Assembly: GCA_964473155.1 (NCBI GenBank)
Contig: CAYYNT010000096.1
Span: forward strand, 1-10,946
Length of the DNA: 10,946 bases
Direction: 5' to 3'
From: JAJFUG01 sp964473155
Lineage (GTDB): Bacteria; Gemmatimonadota; Glassbacteria; GWA2-58-10
The stretch's first letter is position 1. Each line of letters opens with the position of its first letter. The position numbers and the translations under genes are program-made. Positions 1 to 6,757 of this stretch are shown here, piece by piece. Under the pieces are notes generated by a model. It saw only the letters and a list, made by a program, of their open reading frames with translations, was not told the DNA's origin and made no database searches.

Positions 1-547
<547 letters not shown>

Positions 548-555
548 TTAATCAT

Positions 556-560
556 CCTCC
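556..560 (-). promoter_or_regulatory. Ribosome binding site that fixes the TTG start of the MoxR gene
   Basis: GGAGG on the minus strand lies 8 nt before TTG (547-545). With the in-frame TAA directly upstream of the TTG, it decides the start. An overlapping ATG at 557-555 is in another frame. Confidence 0.75.
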
Positions 561-623
561 ATTGTGATGTTTAGAGCCGGGACGCAAACTGCCGTGCCCG
601 TTGCGATTTCGTTTTTGTCTGTT

Positions 624-734
624 GTAGGGGCGACACCTGTGTCGCCAGTTCTGAATTGTCTCACGTTTCCAAATTATGGCACTGCATGCCGTGCATTAAA
701 CACCAAAACCGGGCGGCATATATGCCGCCCCTAC
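624..734. repeat. Composite inverted element ending in GTAGGGGCG / CGCCCCTAC
   Basis: This 111-bp segment begins with GTAGGGGCG and ends with its complement CGCCCCTAC. The left end continues into a dyad (GGCGACACCTGTGTCGCC) and the right end is a second dyad (GGGCGGCATATATGCCGCCC, 711-730). A degenerate version of the GGCATGCC-centred dyad of the adjacent array lies between them (about 678-695). The spacing of the inner dyad to the right-hand one matches that inside the tandem units, so the right half doubles as the head of the first array unit. No ORF is supported. I see no clear target-site duplication at its edges. Confidence 0.6.
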
Positions 735-1596
735 GCCAGGTCCAGACAGTGATTTGAATACCAGGCAGCCGGGAATCCCTTTGAGAAAAGGGGGGAAACC
801 TGCGCCCAGCGCCTATTGCAAACGCCTCCCCCTTTGAAAAAGAGGGATCGAGGGGGATTTAATCCAAACAATCGGGCACGGTGCGCCGTACCAAACGTCA
901 AAAGCCGGGCGACACAGGTGTCGCCCCTACGAAAGGCCTAAGCCGTGATATGTATCCCAAGTTGCCTGTTTCCCCTTTTAGAGGGAGGTAACCTGCGCCC
1001 AGCGCCTGTAGCACGCGCCTCCCCCCTTGACAAGGGGGATCGAGGGGTATTTAATCCGTACACTCGGGCACGGCATGCCGTGCCAAACGTCAAAAGCCGG
1101 GCGACACAGGTGTCGCCCCTACGAAAGACCTAAGCCGTGATATGTACCCCAGATTGCCTGTTTCCCCCTTTTAGAGGGAGGTAACCTGCGCCCCGCGCCT
1201 GTCGCAAGTGCCTCCCCCTTTGAAAAAGGGGGAGCGAGGGGGATTTATCAAGATTTCCAGGCATGGCATGCCGTGCCAAACGTCTGAAGCCGGGCGACAC
1301 AGGTGTCGTCCCTACGAAAGGCCCAGGCCGTGATATGTACCCCAGGTTGCCGGTTACCCCTTTGAGAGAGGTAACCTGCGCCAATAGCCTGTCGTACGCG
1401 CCTCCCCCTTTGGAAAAGGGGGAATCGAGGGGGATTTATCAAGATTTCCGGGCACGGCATGCTGTGCCAAACATCTGAAGCCGGGCGACAAAGGTGTCGC
1501 CCCTACGAAAGGCCTAAGCCGTGATATGTATCCCAAGTTGCCTGTTTCCCCTTTTAGAGGGAGGTAACCTGCGCCCTGCGCTTGTCGCAAGCGCCT

Positions 1597-1615
1597 CCCC
1601 CTTTGAAAAAGGGGG
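1597..1615. repeat. P2 hairpin of the last array unit
   Basis: CCCCCTTT-GAA-AAAGGGGG forms an 8-bp stem with a 3-nt loop. Equivalent stems are at 1214-1232 and 1404-1422. The copy at 1021-1037 is shortened symmetrically to CCCCCTT-GAC-AAGGGGG. The first unit (about 829-847) has a mismatch in the right arm. Confidence 0.75.
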
Positions 1616-1642
1616 ATCGAGGGGGATTTAATCCAAACAATC

Positions 1643-1662
1643 GGGCACGGCATGCCGTGCCC
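1643..1662. repeat. P3 palindrome next to the aldo/keto reductase 3' end
   Basis: GGGCACGGCATGCCGTGCCC is a perfect 20-bp palindrome closing the array, 28 bp beyond the stop codon of the minus-strand reductase gene. It would be the first strong hairpin in that gene's 3' transcript. On the minus strand it is followed by GATTGTTTGG, too weak a T-run to call an intrinsic terminator. Confidence 0.6.
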
Positions 1663-1690
1663 CACAATGGCCTTGCCTTTCAAAACCTCA

Positions 1691-2926
1691 TCACGCTAAC
1701 AGTGCGTGCGCCCGGCTGAGCTTGTCCGCCAGGGGCAGGCCATAGGCGCATTTCACCTTGCACTCGGAGCAATCGGAGCAGGCGGCGGCCCCTCTTTCGC
1801 CCAGGCGGGCGTAACCCTCGCGCGCCTCGGCGGTCATCTCGCCACCGTAGCCCGCGGCATACATCTGGAAGCGTCCCACCTCGGCCGCGTTCACTCCTTT
1901 GGGGCACTGGCCGCGGCAGGCGCCGCACATCCTGCAGTACAGCATCCCGTAGCGCGAGGCGTACTGCTCCAGAAGCTCGTGCTCGGCCTGGCCCAGGCCG
2001 CCCGCGCCCATGGCCGCAGCGTCCTCCTCGATCTGCTGGACATTGCCCATGGCCGTGGCCGTGGTCTTGACATACGGGCTTTGCAGCACCCACTTGAGCG
2101 CGGCGCGGTAGGTCTGCACACCCTGCCCGTCCTTGTGGAACCCGCCCGAGCAGGTTTTCATGGCGATAATGTCAATACCGGCCCTGCCGCAACGGTCAAC
2201 CGCCGCACCGAGCGCCGGAGCGTCCCACTTGGCCGTGCTGCCGCCTAACATGTGGGTGAACCCGCCCATGAAATTGTAGGGGGTCATCACCACCTCGTAG
2301 AACCCGTCCTCCGCGGCGGCGTTCACCATGGCCGGAAGGTCGCCGTGCATGCTGAACCCCACCACCCGCGCCTTGCCCTCCTGTTTGGCCCGGCTCAGGA
2401 ATTCCTTGTGCACCTCGCTCTTTATCTCGGAAATCTCCCCGATACCGTGGACCAGCAGGCAGTCGATATAGTCCGTGCCCAGTGCGGTGAGGCTGGCCTC
2501 AAGGTCGGCGCGCATCTTTTCCAGGCTGCCGGGCTGGGTCTTGGAGTTGATCACCACCTGCTGGCGGCGGCCCTTTATCACCTTGCCGACAAGCACCTCG
2601 TTCTGGCCGTTGTTGTACGAGCGTCCGGTGTCGAAGAAATTGATCCCGGCCTGCAGGGCGAAATTCATTAGCTGCGGGTCCATGGTGCGGCTGGCGCCGA
2701 AACCGATCTCTGTCACCTGTATTCCAGCCTTGCCGAGTGAACGGTATACCGGGCCGGTTTTTCCAGCGGAACTGACTGCGCTGTCCGCCGCCTGAGCGGC
2801 CGGGACAGCGGCGGACTGTTTCTGCTCCGGGGAACCGCAGGCAGCGCCCAGGCCCAGGCCGAGCACGGCCTTGCCGCAGCCGGAGATGAATTCTTTCCTG
2901 CCGATTCGGTTGTCATGCGCGGTCAT
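1691..2926 (-). CDS. Exported aldo/keto reductase with C-terminal double 4Fe-4S domain
   Basis: The 411-aa protein combines an AKR barrel (about 60-325) with a ferredoxin-like tail. AKRs reduce carbonyls with NAD(P)H; in the Fe-S-fused group the substrate is usually unknown. The catalytic tetrad appears intact: Asp99 and Tyr104 (FDTGRSYNNGQNE), Lys129 (VVINSKTQ) and His160 (LLVHG). The tail has CRMCGACRGQCP (Cys 331/334/337/341) and CSDCSECKVKC (Cys 383/386/389/393), enough for two 4Fe-4S clusters. The N-terminus (GRKEFIS, then a hydrophobic stretch to Cys30) resembles a Tat signal with RK in place of RR, possibly ending in a weak lipobox (GAAC); export is inferred. ATG at 2926 is chosen because AGGAGG lies 7 nt upstream and a strong promoter lies just beyond. 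The frame stays open to 3193, but that extension would start upstream of the promoter. It is transcribed away from the plus-strand small gene and appears monocistronic. Confidence 0.93.
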   Translation of the reverse strand: MTAHDNRIGRKEFISGCGKAVLGLGLGAACGSPEQKQSAAVPAAQAADSAVSSAGKTGPVYRSLGKAGIQVTEIGFGASRTMDPQLMNFALQAGINFFDTGRSYNNGQNEVLVGKVIKGRRQQVVINSKTQPGSLEKMRADLEASLTALGTDYIDCLLVHGIGEISEIKSEVHKEFLSRAKQEGKARVVGFSMHGDLPAMVNAAAEDGFYEVVMTPYNFMGGFTHMLGGSTAKWDAPALGAAVDRCGRAGIDIIAMKTCSGGFHKDGQGVQTYRAALKWVLQSPYVKTTATAMGNVQQIEEDAAAMGAGGLGQAEHELLEQYASRYGMLYCRMCGACRGQCPKGVNAAEVGRFQMYAAGYGGEMTAEAREGYARLGERGAAACSDCSECKVKCAYGLPLADKLSRAHALLA

Positions 2927-2933
2927 GGTCGAG

Positions 2934-2939
2934 CCTCCT
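2934..2939 (-). promoter_or_regulatory. Ribosome binding site of the aldo/keto reductase gene
   Basis: AGGAGG on the minus strand, 7 nt upstream of the ATG at 2926-2924. It supports the 411-aa start over the longer open frame. Confidence 0.85.
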
Positions 2940-2974
2940 GGTAGCGTTGCCGTAACAAGCGGAGAATGACACAG

Positions 2975-3003
2975 ATAATATGGGTTGAGGCAAGGCCTGT
3001 CAA
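2975..3003 (-). promoter_or_regulatory. Sigma-70-type promoter of the aldo/keto reductase gene
   Basis: On the minus strand TTGACA (3003-2998), a 17-bp spacer, and TATTAT (2980-2975) match the consensus closely. The expected transcript start is near 2968, giving a leader of about 42 nt. The rest of the 300-bp gap 2927-3226 shows nothing I can name; no equally convincing plus-strand promoter for the small gene at 3227 was found. Confidence 0.8.
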
Positions 3004-3212
3004 CGCTAATTGACCGGACTGTGGACAAAGAGATAGAAAACAGACTGAGTGTCAACGGGTTATACGGGAAATAGTTACTCGGCCCGCAAGATGTCTGTTT
3101 GAGTGGCAGGGTTTGGTAATTATCTAAAATAAAAGGAATTAGGCTGTTATATCTCTGAAACGGCGGTAGGGAACGTTTCTTGCAAATGTGCATTCAGAAA
3201 CCAGAATCCAGT

Positions 3213-3218
3213 GAGGAG
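3213..3218 (+). promoter_or_regulatory. Ribosome binding site of the 52-aa membrane protein gene
   Basis: GAGGAG lies 8 nt upstream of the ATG at 3227. This is the main sequence evidence that the short frame is translated. Confidence 0.65.
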
Positions 3219-3226
3219 ATATAACC

Positions 3227-3385
3227 ATGCAGAAAAAGCTGGACGCCGCGGCGGACCTCTGCCGCATGATGTTCCTCATTACCGCGGTCAGCGTTCTCTG
3301 GGGCGTGGACGCCATGTTCGAGCGCAACCCGGAAAGCTCCTCCTTGCGGCAGGCCGGCCCGCGTTCGGGTGAGCCGCTGCCCTGA
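3227..3385 (+). CDS. Small single-span membrane protein, unrecognised
   Basis: A 52-codon frame encodes MQKKLDAAADLCRMM..., a short basic/amphipathic N-terminus. A hydrophobic segment follows at about residues 14-27 (MFLITAVSVLWGV), then a polar tail rich in Ser, Pro and Arg ending GEPLP. The good Shine-Dalgarno at ideal spacing makes translation likely. I do not recognise a family. The N-terminal charge pattern suggests a small inner-membrane protein. It ends 146 nt before metE, in the same direction, so it could be co-transcribed, but nothing ties its role to methionine synthesis. It has four Met residues (1, 14, 15, 30) but no Met run and no visible antiterminator/terminator pair, so a leader-peptide role is not supported. 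A minus-strand open frame covering the same bases has no ribosome binding site I can see. Confidence 0.6.
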   Translation: MQKKLDAAADLCRMMFLITAVSVLWGVDAMFERNPESSSLRQAGPRSGEPLP

Positions 3386-3521
3386 ACCGTCCCGTTCAGC
3401 AGCGGGTCAAGTCCCAGCCATTGACTGTCAGGCAAAAAAAATCCCCCGAAAAATTATCCTTCCCGCCCTCCGCGTATTATATTGTCAGAAAAAGGCGTTA
3501 ATCAACCCTGAACATACAGCC

Positions 3522-3525
3522 GGAG
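3522..3525 (+). promoter_or_regulatory. Ribosome binding site of metE
   Basis: GGAG lies 6 nt before the ATG at 3532. Another ATG at 3528 is out of frame. The 146-nt gap 3386-3531 contains a TATTAT (3475-3480) that could be a -10 box, but no convincing -35 accompanies it. I found no SAM or cobalamin riboswitch signature. Confidence 0.6.
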
Positions 3526-3531
3526 ATATGC

Positions 3532-5838
3532 ATGCAGACTGCAATCCAGGGATTCCCGCGCCTGGGCGCGGACCGCGAGCTGAAATTCGCCCTCGAATCC
3601 TTCTGGCGGGGCGAGATCGATACGTCCGATCTGGAACGCCGGGCGGCGGAGATCAGAAAGACCAACTATGAGTTCCTTTCCCGCGCCTGTCTCGATTTCA
3701 TACCGGCGGGCGATTTTTCCCTCTACGACCGCATGCTGGACACAGCGGTGATGACGGGCGCTGTGCCGCCGCGTTTCGGGGCTGCCGGGGACGGCGGCCT
3801 GGAGCTGTATTTCCGGATGGCCCGCGGCGGAGCCACGGAAAGCGGCAACATCCACCCCCTGAGCATGCTCAAGTGGTTCAACACGAATTATCACTATCTG
3901 GTTCCTGAGTTCAGCCACGGCGAAAAGTTCGCCCTGAACGGCCGCACACTCCTGCGCCTGGTGGATGAGGCCCTGACCCTGGGGATAAAGCCCATGCCCG
4001 CGCTGATCGGCCCGGTGACATTCCTCCGGCTGGGGCGCTCCGTGGACGGCGTTGAGCCGCTGACCCTGCTCGAGGGCCTTCTGCCGGTGTACGAGCAGGT
4101 CATTTCCGAACTGGCCGCGAAAGGAGTCGAGTGGATACAGATTGATGAACCCTGGTTCGCGGGCGAGGCCTCGGAGCGCGACCGAAGGGCACTGGGCATG
4201 GTGTACGCCCGGTTGAAAAGCGCCGCGGGCAACGCCCGGCTCGTGGTTCAGACTTATTTCGACAGTGTGGGCGATAATTACCAGACACTGGCCGGTCTGC
4301 CGGTGGACGGTCTGGGGCTGGATTTCGTGCACGGGCCGGAGAACCTGGACCTGCTGGAGAAGCATGGCCTACCCAAAGACAAGAAGCTCTTCGCCGGGGT
4401 GGTGGACGGCCGCAACATCTGGGTCGTGGACTCTGATAAGGCACTCCGCCTGATCGAGAAACTCAAGACATTGGTGGGCGAGGACCGTCTGGTTCTGAGC
4501 ACCTCCTGCTCGCTCCAGCATGTGCCGGTGACTGTCGAACCGGAGCGTCACCTGCCGGAGGAGGTGTTCGGCATGTTAGCGTTTGCCCGCGAGAAGGTGC
4601 TGGAACTGGTGGCCCTGGCGCGCAAAGCCGATAACAGGGCCATGGATCAGGACAAAGCGATCCTGGAGCGCGCCACATCCGCCCGTAAATTGAGCGCGGC
4701 CAGCCGGATCCGTCTTGTGCCCGAGGTTCGTGAGCGGATCAAAGCCCTGAGCGGGGCCAGTTTCAGCCGCGGACTTCCCTATGCCGAGCGCCGTCCTCTT
4801 CAGCAGAAAAAACTGGGCCTTCCCGCGTTCCCGACCACCACTATCGGCTCGTTCCCCCAGACTTCCGATATCCGCAGGCTGCGGGCCCGTTTGCGCAAGG
4901 GCGAACTGACAAAGGAGCAGTATGCCGAGGCGATCCGGGCGGATATCCGCTCGCTGGTGAAATTCCAGGAGGAGGCGGGCCTGGACGTGCTGGTGCACGG
5001 AGAGTTCGAGCGCAACGATATGGTGGAGTATTTCGGCGAGCAGATCGAGGGCTATTTCTTCCTGAAAAACGGCTGGGTGATAAGCTACGGCAGCCGGGCG
5101 GTCAAACCGCCGGTGATCTACGGCGACATCCGCCGCCCCGGCCCCATGACCGTGGAATGGACCTCGTACGCGCAGTCGTTGACCAGCCGCCCGATGAAAG
5201 GCATGCTGACCGGCCCGGTGACCATGCTCAACTGGTCGTTCGTGCGGGATGACATCCCGCGCCGCGAGGTGGCGTTCCAGCTCGCCCTGGCGATCCGCGA
5301 CGAGACAGTTGACTTGGAGGCGGCGGGGATCGGAGTGATCCAGGTGGATGAGCCGGCCCTGCGCGAGGGCCTTCCGCTGAGGAAAGAGAAACAGGCGGCC
5401 TACCTGGAGTGGGCGGTGGACTCGTTCAGACTCACCGCCTCTGGCGTAAAACCAGAAACCCAGATACACAGCCACATGTGCTACAGCGATTTCAACACCA
5501 TAATCGGGGAAATTATCCGGATGGATGCGGATGTGATCTCGATCGAGAATTCCCGCGCCGGAGGGCAGTTGCTCAAGGTGTTCCGGGAGCGGGACTATCC
5601 GAGTGAGATCGGCCCTGGAGTATGGGACATCCACAGCCCGCTGGTTCCCGGCCAGGCCGAGATGGAGCAGCGTCTGTCGGAGATCGCGGCGGTTCTTCCG
5701 GCCGAAAGGCTCTGGGTCAATCCGGACTGCGGGCTGAAAACCCGCGGCTGGCAGGAAGTGACGCCGTCGCTGCGGAACATGGTGAGCGCCGCGCACGCGA
5801 TGCGGGAGCGGGCGGCGCACAGTGGAGGCGGGTGCTGA
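3532..5838 (+). CDS. metE: MetE, cobalamin-independent methionine synthase
   Basis: 5-methyltetrahydropteroyltriglutamate--homocysteine S-methyltransferase (EC 2.1.1.14) makes methionine by moving the methyl group of methyl-tetrahydrofolate polyglutamate to homocysteine. It is cytosolic and zinc-dependent. At 768 aa it has the full family length (E. coli about 753). The N-terminal half carries GFPRLGADRELK (7-18), KWFNTNYHY (114-122) and WIQIDEP (201-207). The catalytic half carries TTTIGSFPQT (435-444), DVLVHGEFERNDMVEYFG (485-502), GMLTGPVT (557-564), IQVDEPALREG (603-613) and VNPDCGLKTRGW (729-740). Zinc ligands His648 and Cys650 (HMC), Glu672 (IEN) and Cys733 are all present; His701 lies in DIHSP. 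The start is supported by GGAG at 6 nt. The next gene begins at or before the stop, indicating an operon with the 172-aa protein and RseC. No B12 riboswitch is seen upstream. Confidence 0.98.
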   Translation: MQTAIQGFPRLGADRELKFALESFWRGEIDTSDLERRAAEIRKTNYEFLSRACLDFIPAGDFSLYDRMLDTAVMTGAVPPRFGAAGDGGLELYFRMARGGATESGNIHPLSMLKWFNTNYHYLVPEFSHGEKFALNGRTLLRLVDEALTLGIKPMPALIGPVTFLRLGRSVDGVEPLTLLEGLLPVYEQVISELAAKGVEWIQIDEPWFAGEASERDRRALGMVYARLKSAAGNARLVVQTYFDSVGDNYQTLAGLPVDGLGLDFVHGPENLDLLEKHGLPKDKKLFAGVVDGRNIWVVDSDKALRLIEKLKTLVGEDRLVLSTSCSLQHVPVTVEPERHLPEEVFGMLAFAREKVLELVALARKADNRAMDQDKAILERATSARKLSAASRIRLVPEVRERIKALSGASFSRGLPYAERRPLQQKKLGLPAFPTTTIGSFPQTSDIRRLRARLRKGELTKEQYAEAIRADIRSLVKFQEEAGLDVLVHGEFERNDMVEYFGEQIEGYFFLKNGWVISYGSRAVKPPVIYGDIRRPGPMTVEWTSYAQSLTSRPMKGMLTGPVTMLNWSFVRDDIPRREVAFQLALAIRDETVDLEAAGIGVIQVDEPALREGLPLRKEKQAAYLEWAVDSFRLTASGVKPETQIHSHMCYSDFNTIIGEIIRMDADVISIENSRAGGQLLKVFRERDYPSEIGPGVWDIHSPLVPGQAEMEQRLSEIAAVLPAERLWVNPDCGLKTRGWQEVTPSLRNMVSAAHAMRERAAHSGGGC

Positions 5839-5839
5839 G

Positions 5840-6358
5840 ATGGAACAGTCCGGAGTGCAGAATGGAATCCCGTCCGAGCTGGCCCCGGCGCTGGAAATCG
5901 CCGCCGGGGCGTTCGCCGGCGAGGAAGACCTGCTGTTGCACAAGGTTTTTCTTTTCGACCCGCTTAAGCACGAGGACCATACCTGGGGGTTCGTGATAGT
6001 CACCCGCGGGTGCGGCGGCCGGCTTGAATTGGCTGCGTTCTCGTACGAGGTGGAACCCGCGGGGATCGTGGCTCGGCGTCTCGAAAGCCGCCGGGCGATG
6101 ATTCCACCGGACCGGCTGGAAGACATCGTCGAGGGCATCGTGCTCCGTCTCGACGAGCCGGATTGCTCGTACCGCGAGGTGGACCTTTCCGGGCAGAAAA
6201 CACTGGAAGCGCAGCTCCAACACCTGAGAAGCAAGCTGTCGGGAGATACGGATGGAACAGCCGCACGAGAACCGGAGCCTGATCTGCAGCACGGCCAGAG
6301 TGACAGGCCTGCAGGGCTCCCTGGCGCTGGTGGAGGTGGGGCGGAGCTCGGCGTGTGA
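5840..6358 (+). CDS. Conserved-looking protein of unknown function between metE and rseC
   Basis: A 172-aa soluble protein that I do not recognise. The first ~130 residues look like a compact mixed alpha/beta domain: a helix around 10-25, strands through WGFVIVTRG and LELAAFSYEV, then an amphipathic C-terminal helix (TLEAQLQHLRSKL). The last ~35 residues are Gly/Pro/Ala/Glu-rich, low complexity, and are read from DNA that also encodes the start of rseC in another frame; this tail may not be functional. ATG at 5840, one nt after the metE stop, is preferred, with GGAGG 11 nt upstream. A GTG at 5822 in the same frame, overlapping metE by 17 nt, is the alternative (178 aa). No signal peptide, membrane span or metal motif is seen. 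Its position suggests cotranscription with metE, not necessarily a shared function. Confidence 0.65.
   Translation: MEQSGVQNGIPSELAPALEIAAGAFAGEEDLLLHKVFLFDPLKHEDHTWGFVIVTRGCGGRLELAAFSYEVEPAGIVARRLESRRAMIPPDRLEDIVEGIVLRLDEPDCSYREVDLSGQKTLEAQLQHLRSKLSGDTDGTAAREPEPDLQHGQSDRPAGLPGAGGGGAELGV
6241..6245 (+). promoter_or_regulatory. Ribosome binding site of rseC inside the preceding gene
   Basis: GGGAG lies 6 nt upstream of the ATG at 6252. It supports translation from within the 3' end of the upstream reading frame. Confidence 0.6.
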
Positions 6359-6725
6359 CGGTTGCCGGGCGCAGGGATCCTGCGTGACCTCGCTGGAGGA
6401 GAAACGTCCTGAGCGAACCCTTGCCAGGAACACCGCCGGGGCCGGTCCCGGCGATACGGTGGAGGTCTCGCTGCCGGAAAGCGTGGTCCTCTGGGGGGCG
6501 TTGACTGTATATATGTTGCCCCTGGCGGTGATGTTTGTCTTTGTCATTCTGGCGGGCCATTTCAAAGCCAGCCTTGCCCCATCATGGCCACCCGCGGCTT
6601 TCGAGGCCGCTGGCGGCGTGATTGGCCTTCTTGCCGGTCTGGCCTTGGTGCGGCTGGTCAGCAGGCAATGGAAAACGCTGACAACCCGGCCGGAAATAAC
6701 CAGGATTATCTCGCGGGCGCAGTGA
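6252..6725 (+). CDS. rseC: RseC/SoxR-reducing family inner-membrane protein
   Basis: The 157-aa protein matches the RseC architecture. A short N-terminal cytoplasmic domain carries a Cys cluster, SSACDGCRAQGSC (Cys35, Cys38, Cys44). A beta-rich segment ending GDTVEVSLPES follows, then two membrane spans (about 78-101 and 117-135) and a short basic tail. Family members modulate sigma-E (RseC of E. coli) or belong to the SoxR-reducing system, and are frequently encoded beside rnf or nqr electron-transport genes. Here there is no rnf gene in view. The canonical fourth Cys of many members is not obvious. The start is supported by GGGAG at 6 nt. The gene overlaps the previous frame by 107 nt and ends 84 nt before a terminator hairpin, consistent with being last in the metE operon. 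Confidence 0.88.
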   Translation: MEQPHENRSLICSTARVTGLQGSLALVEVGRSSACDGCRAQGSCVTSLEEKRPERTLARNTAGAGPGDTVEVSLPESVVLWGALTVYMLPLAVMFVFVILAGHFKASLAPSWPPAAFEAAGGVIGLLAGLALVRLVSRQWKTLTTRPEITRIISRAQ

Positions 6726-6757
6726 GTGAAGGCTTGAAGCGCAAATGGAATGAATTA

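Larger units (their letters stand above)
709..1662. repeat. Tandem array of five ~192-bp, hairpin-rich units
   Basis: Five head-to-tail copies begin at 709, 904, 1096, 1289 and 1480, with lengths 195, 192, 193 and 191 bp; the last is shortened to about 183. Each unit has, in order: dyad P1 (GGGCGACACAGGTGTCGCCC or a variant, followed by CTAC); a C-rich/G-rich segment ending GGTAACCTGCGCC that still folds in some units; a short GCGCTTG-type stem in some units; P2 (CCCCCTTT GAA AAAGGGGG) followed by ATCGAGGGGGATTT; and P3 (GGCACGGCATGCCGTGCC, a perfect palindrome in the second and fifth units). The array lies between the 3' end of the aldo/keto reductase gene and the 5' flank of the MoxR gene, both on the minus strand. 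The first unit is the most diverged. No U-tract follows any stem, so these are not standard intrinsic terminators. All ORFs here are short, overlap on both strands and simply read the repeats; I call none of them genes. Confidence 0.9.

Noticed and set aside
709..1662. CRISPR array
   Set aside because: The period is about 192 bp and the whole unit is repeated; there are no short identical repeats separated by unique spacers, and no cas gene is present.
564..1683. Several open frames of 60-110 codons on both strands with recurring peptides such as SPLFQRG and GRHICRPYA
   Set aside because: They are translations of the palindromic repeat units, overlap each other on both strands, lack ribosome sites and recur with the 192-bp period. 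Peptides like these are a familiar annotation artefact of intergenic dyad repeats.
2927..3193. N-terminal extension of the aldo/keto reductase (open frame up to 3193)
   Set aside because: The extension has no signal-like or conserved sequence, and the strong promoter at 2975-3003 lies inside it. AGGAGG before the ATG at 2926 marks the true start.
3139..3435. 98-codon minus-strand frame opposite the small membrane protein
   Set aside because: No ribosome site or known motif is seen. The plus-strand small frame has a clear SD and a membrane-helix pattern.
3386..3531. Riboswitch or attenuator upstream of metE
   Set aside because: No S-box or B12-box core, no terminator/antiterminator pair and no Met run in the small upstream peptide; only a possible -10 box at 3475-3480.
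4576..6234. 552-codon minus-strand open frame opposite metE
   Set aside because: It is a GC-rich shadow of metE and the next gene, with low-complexity Arg/Pro/Ser composition and no recognisable motif.
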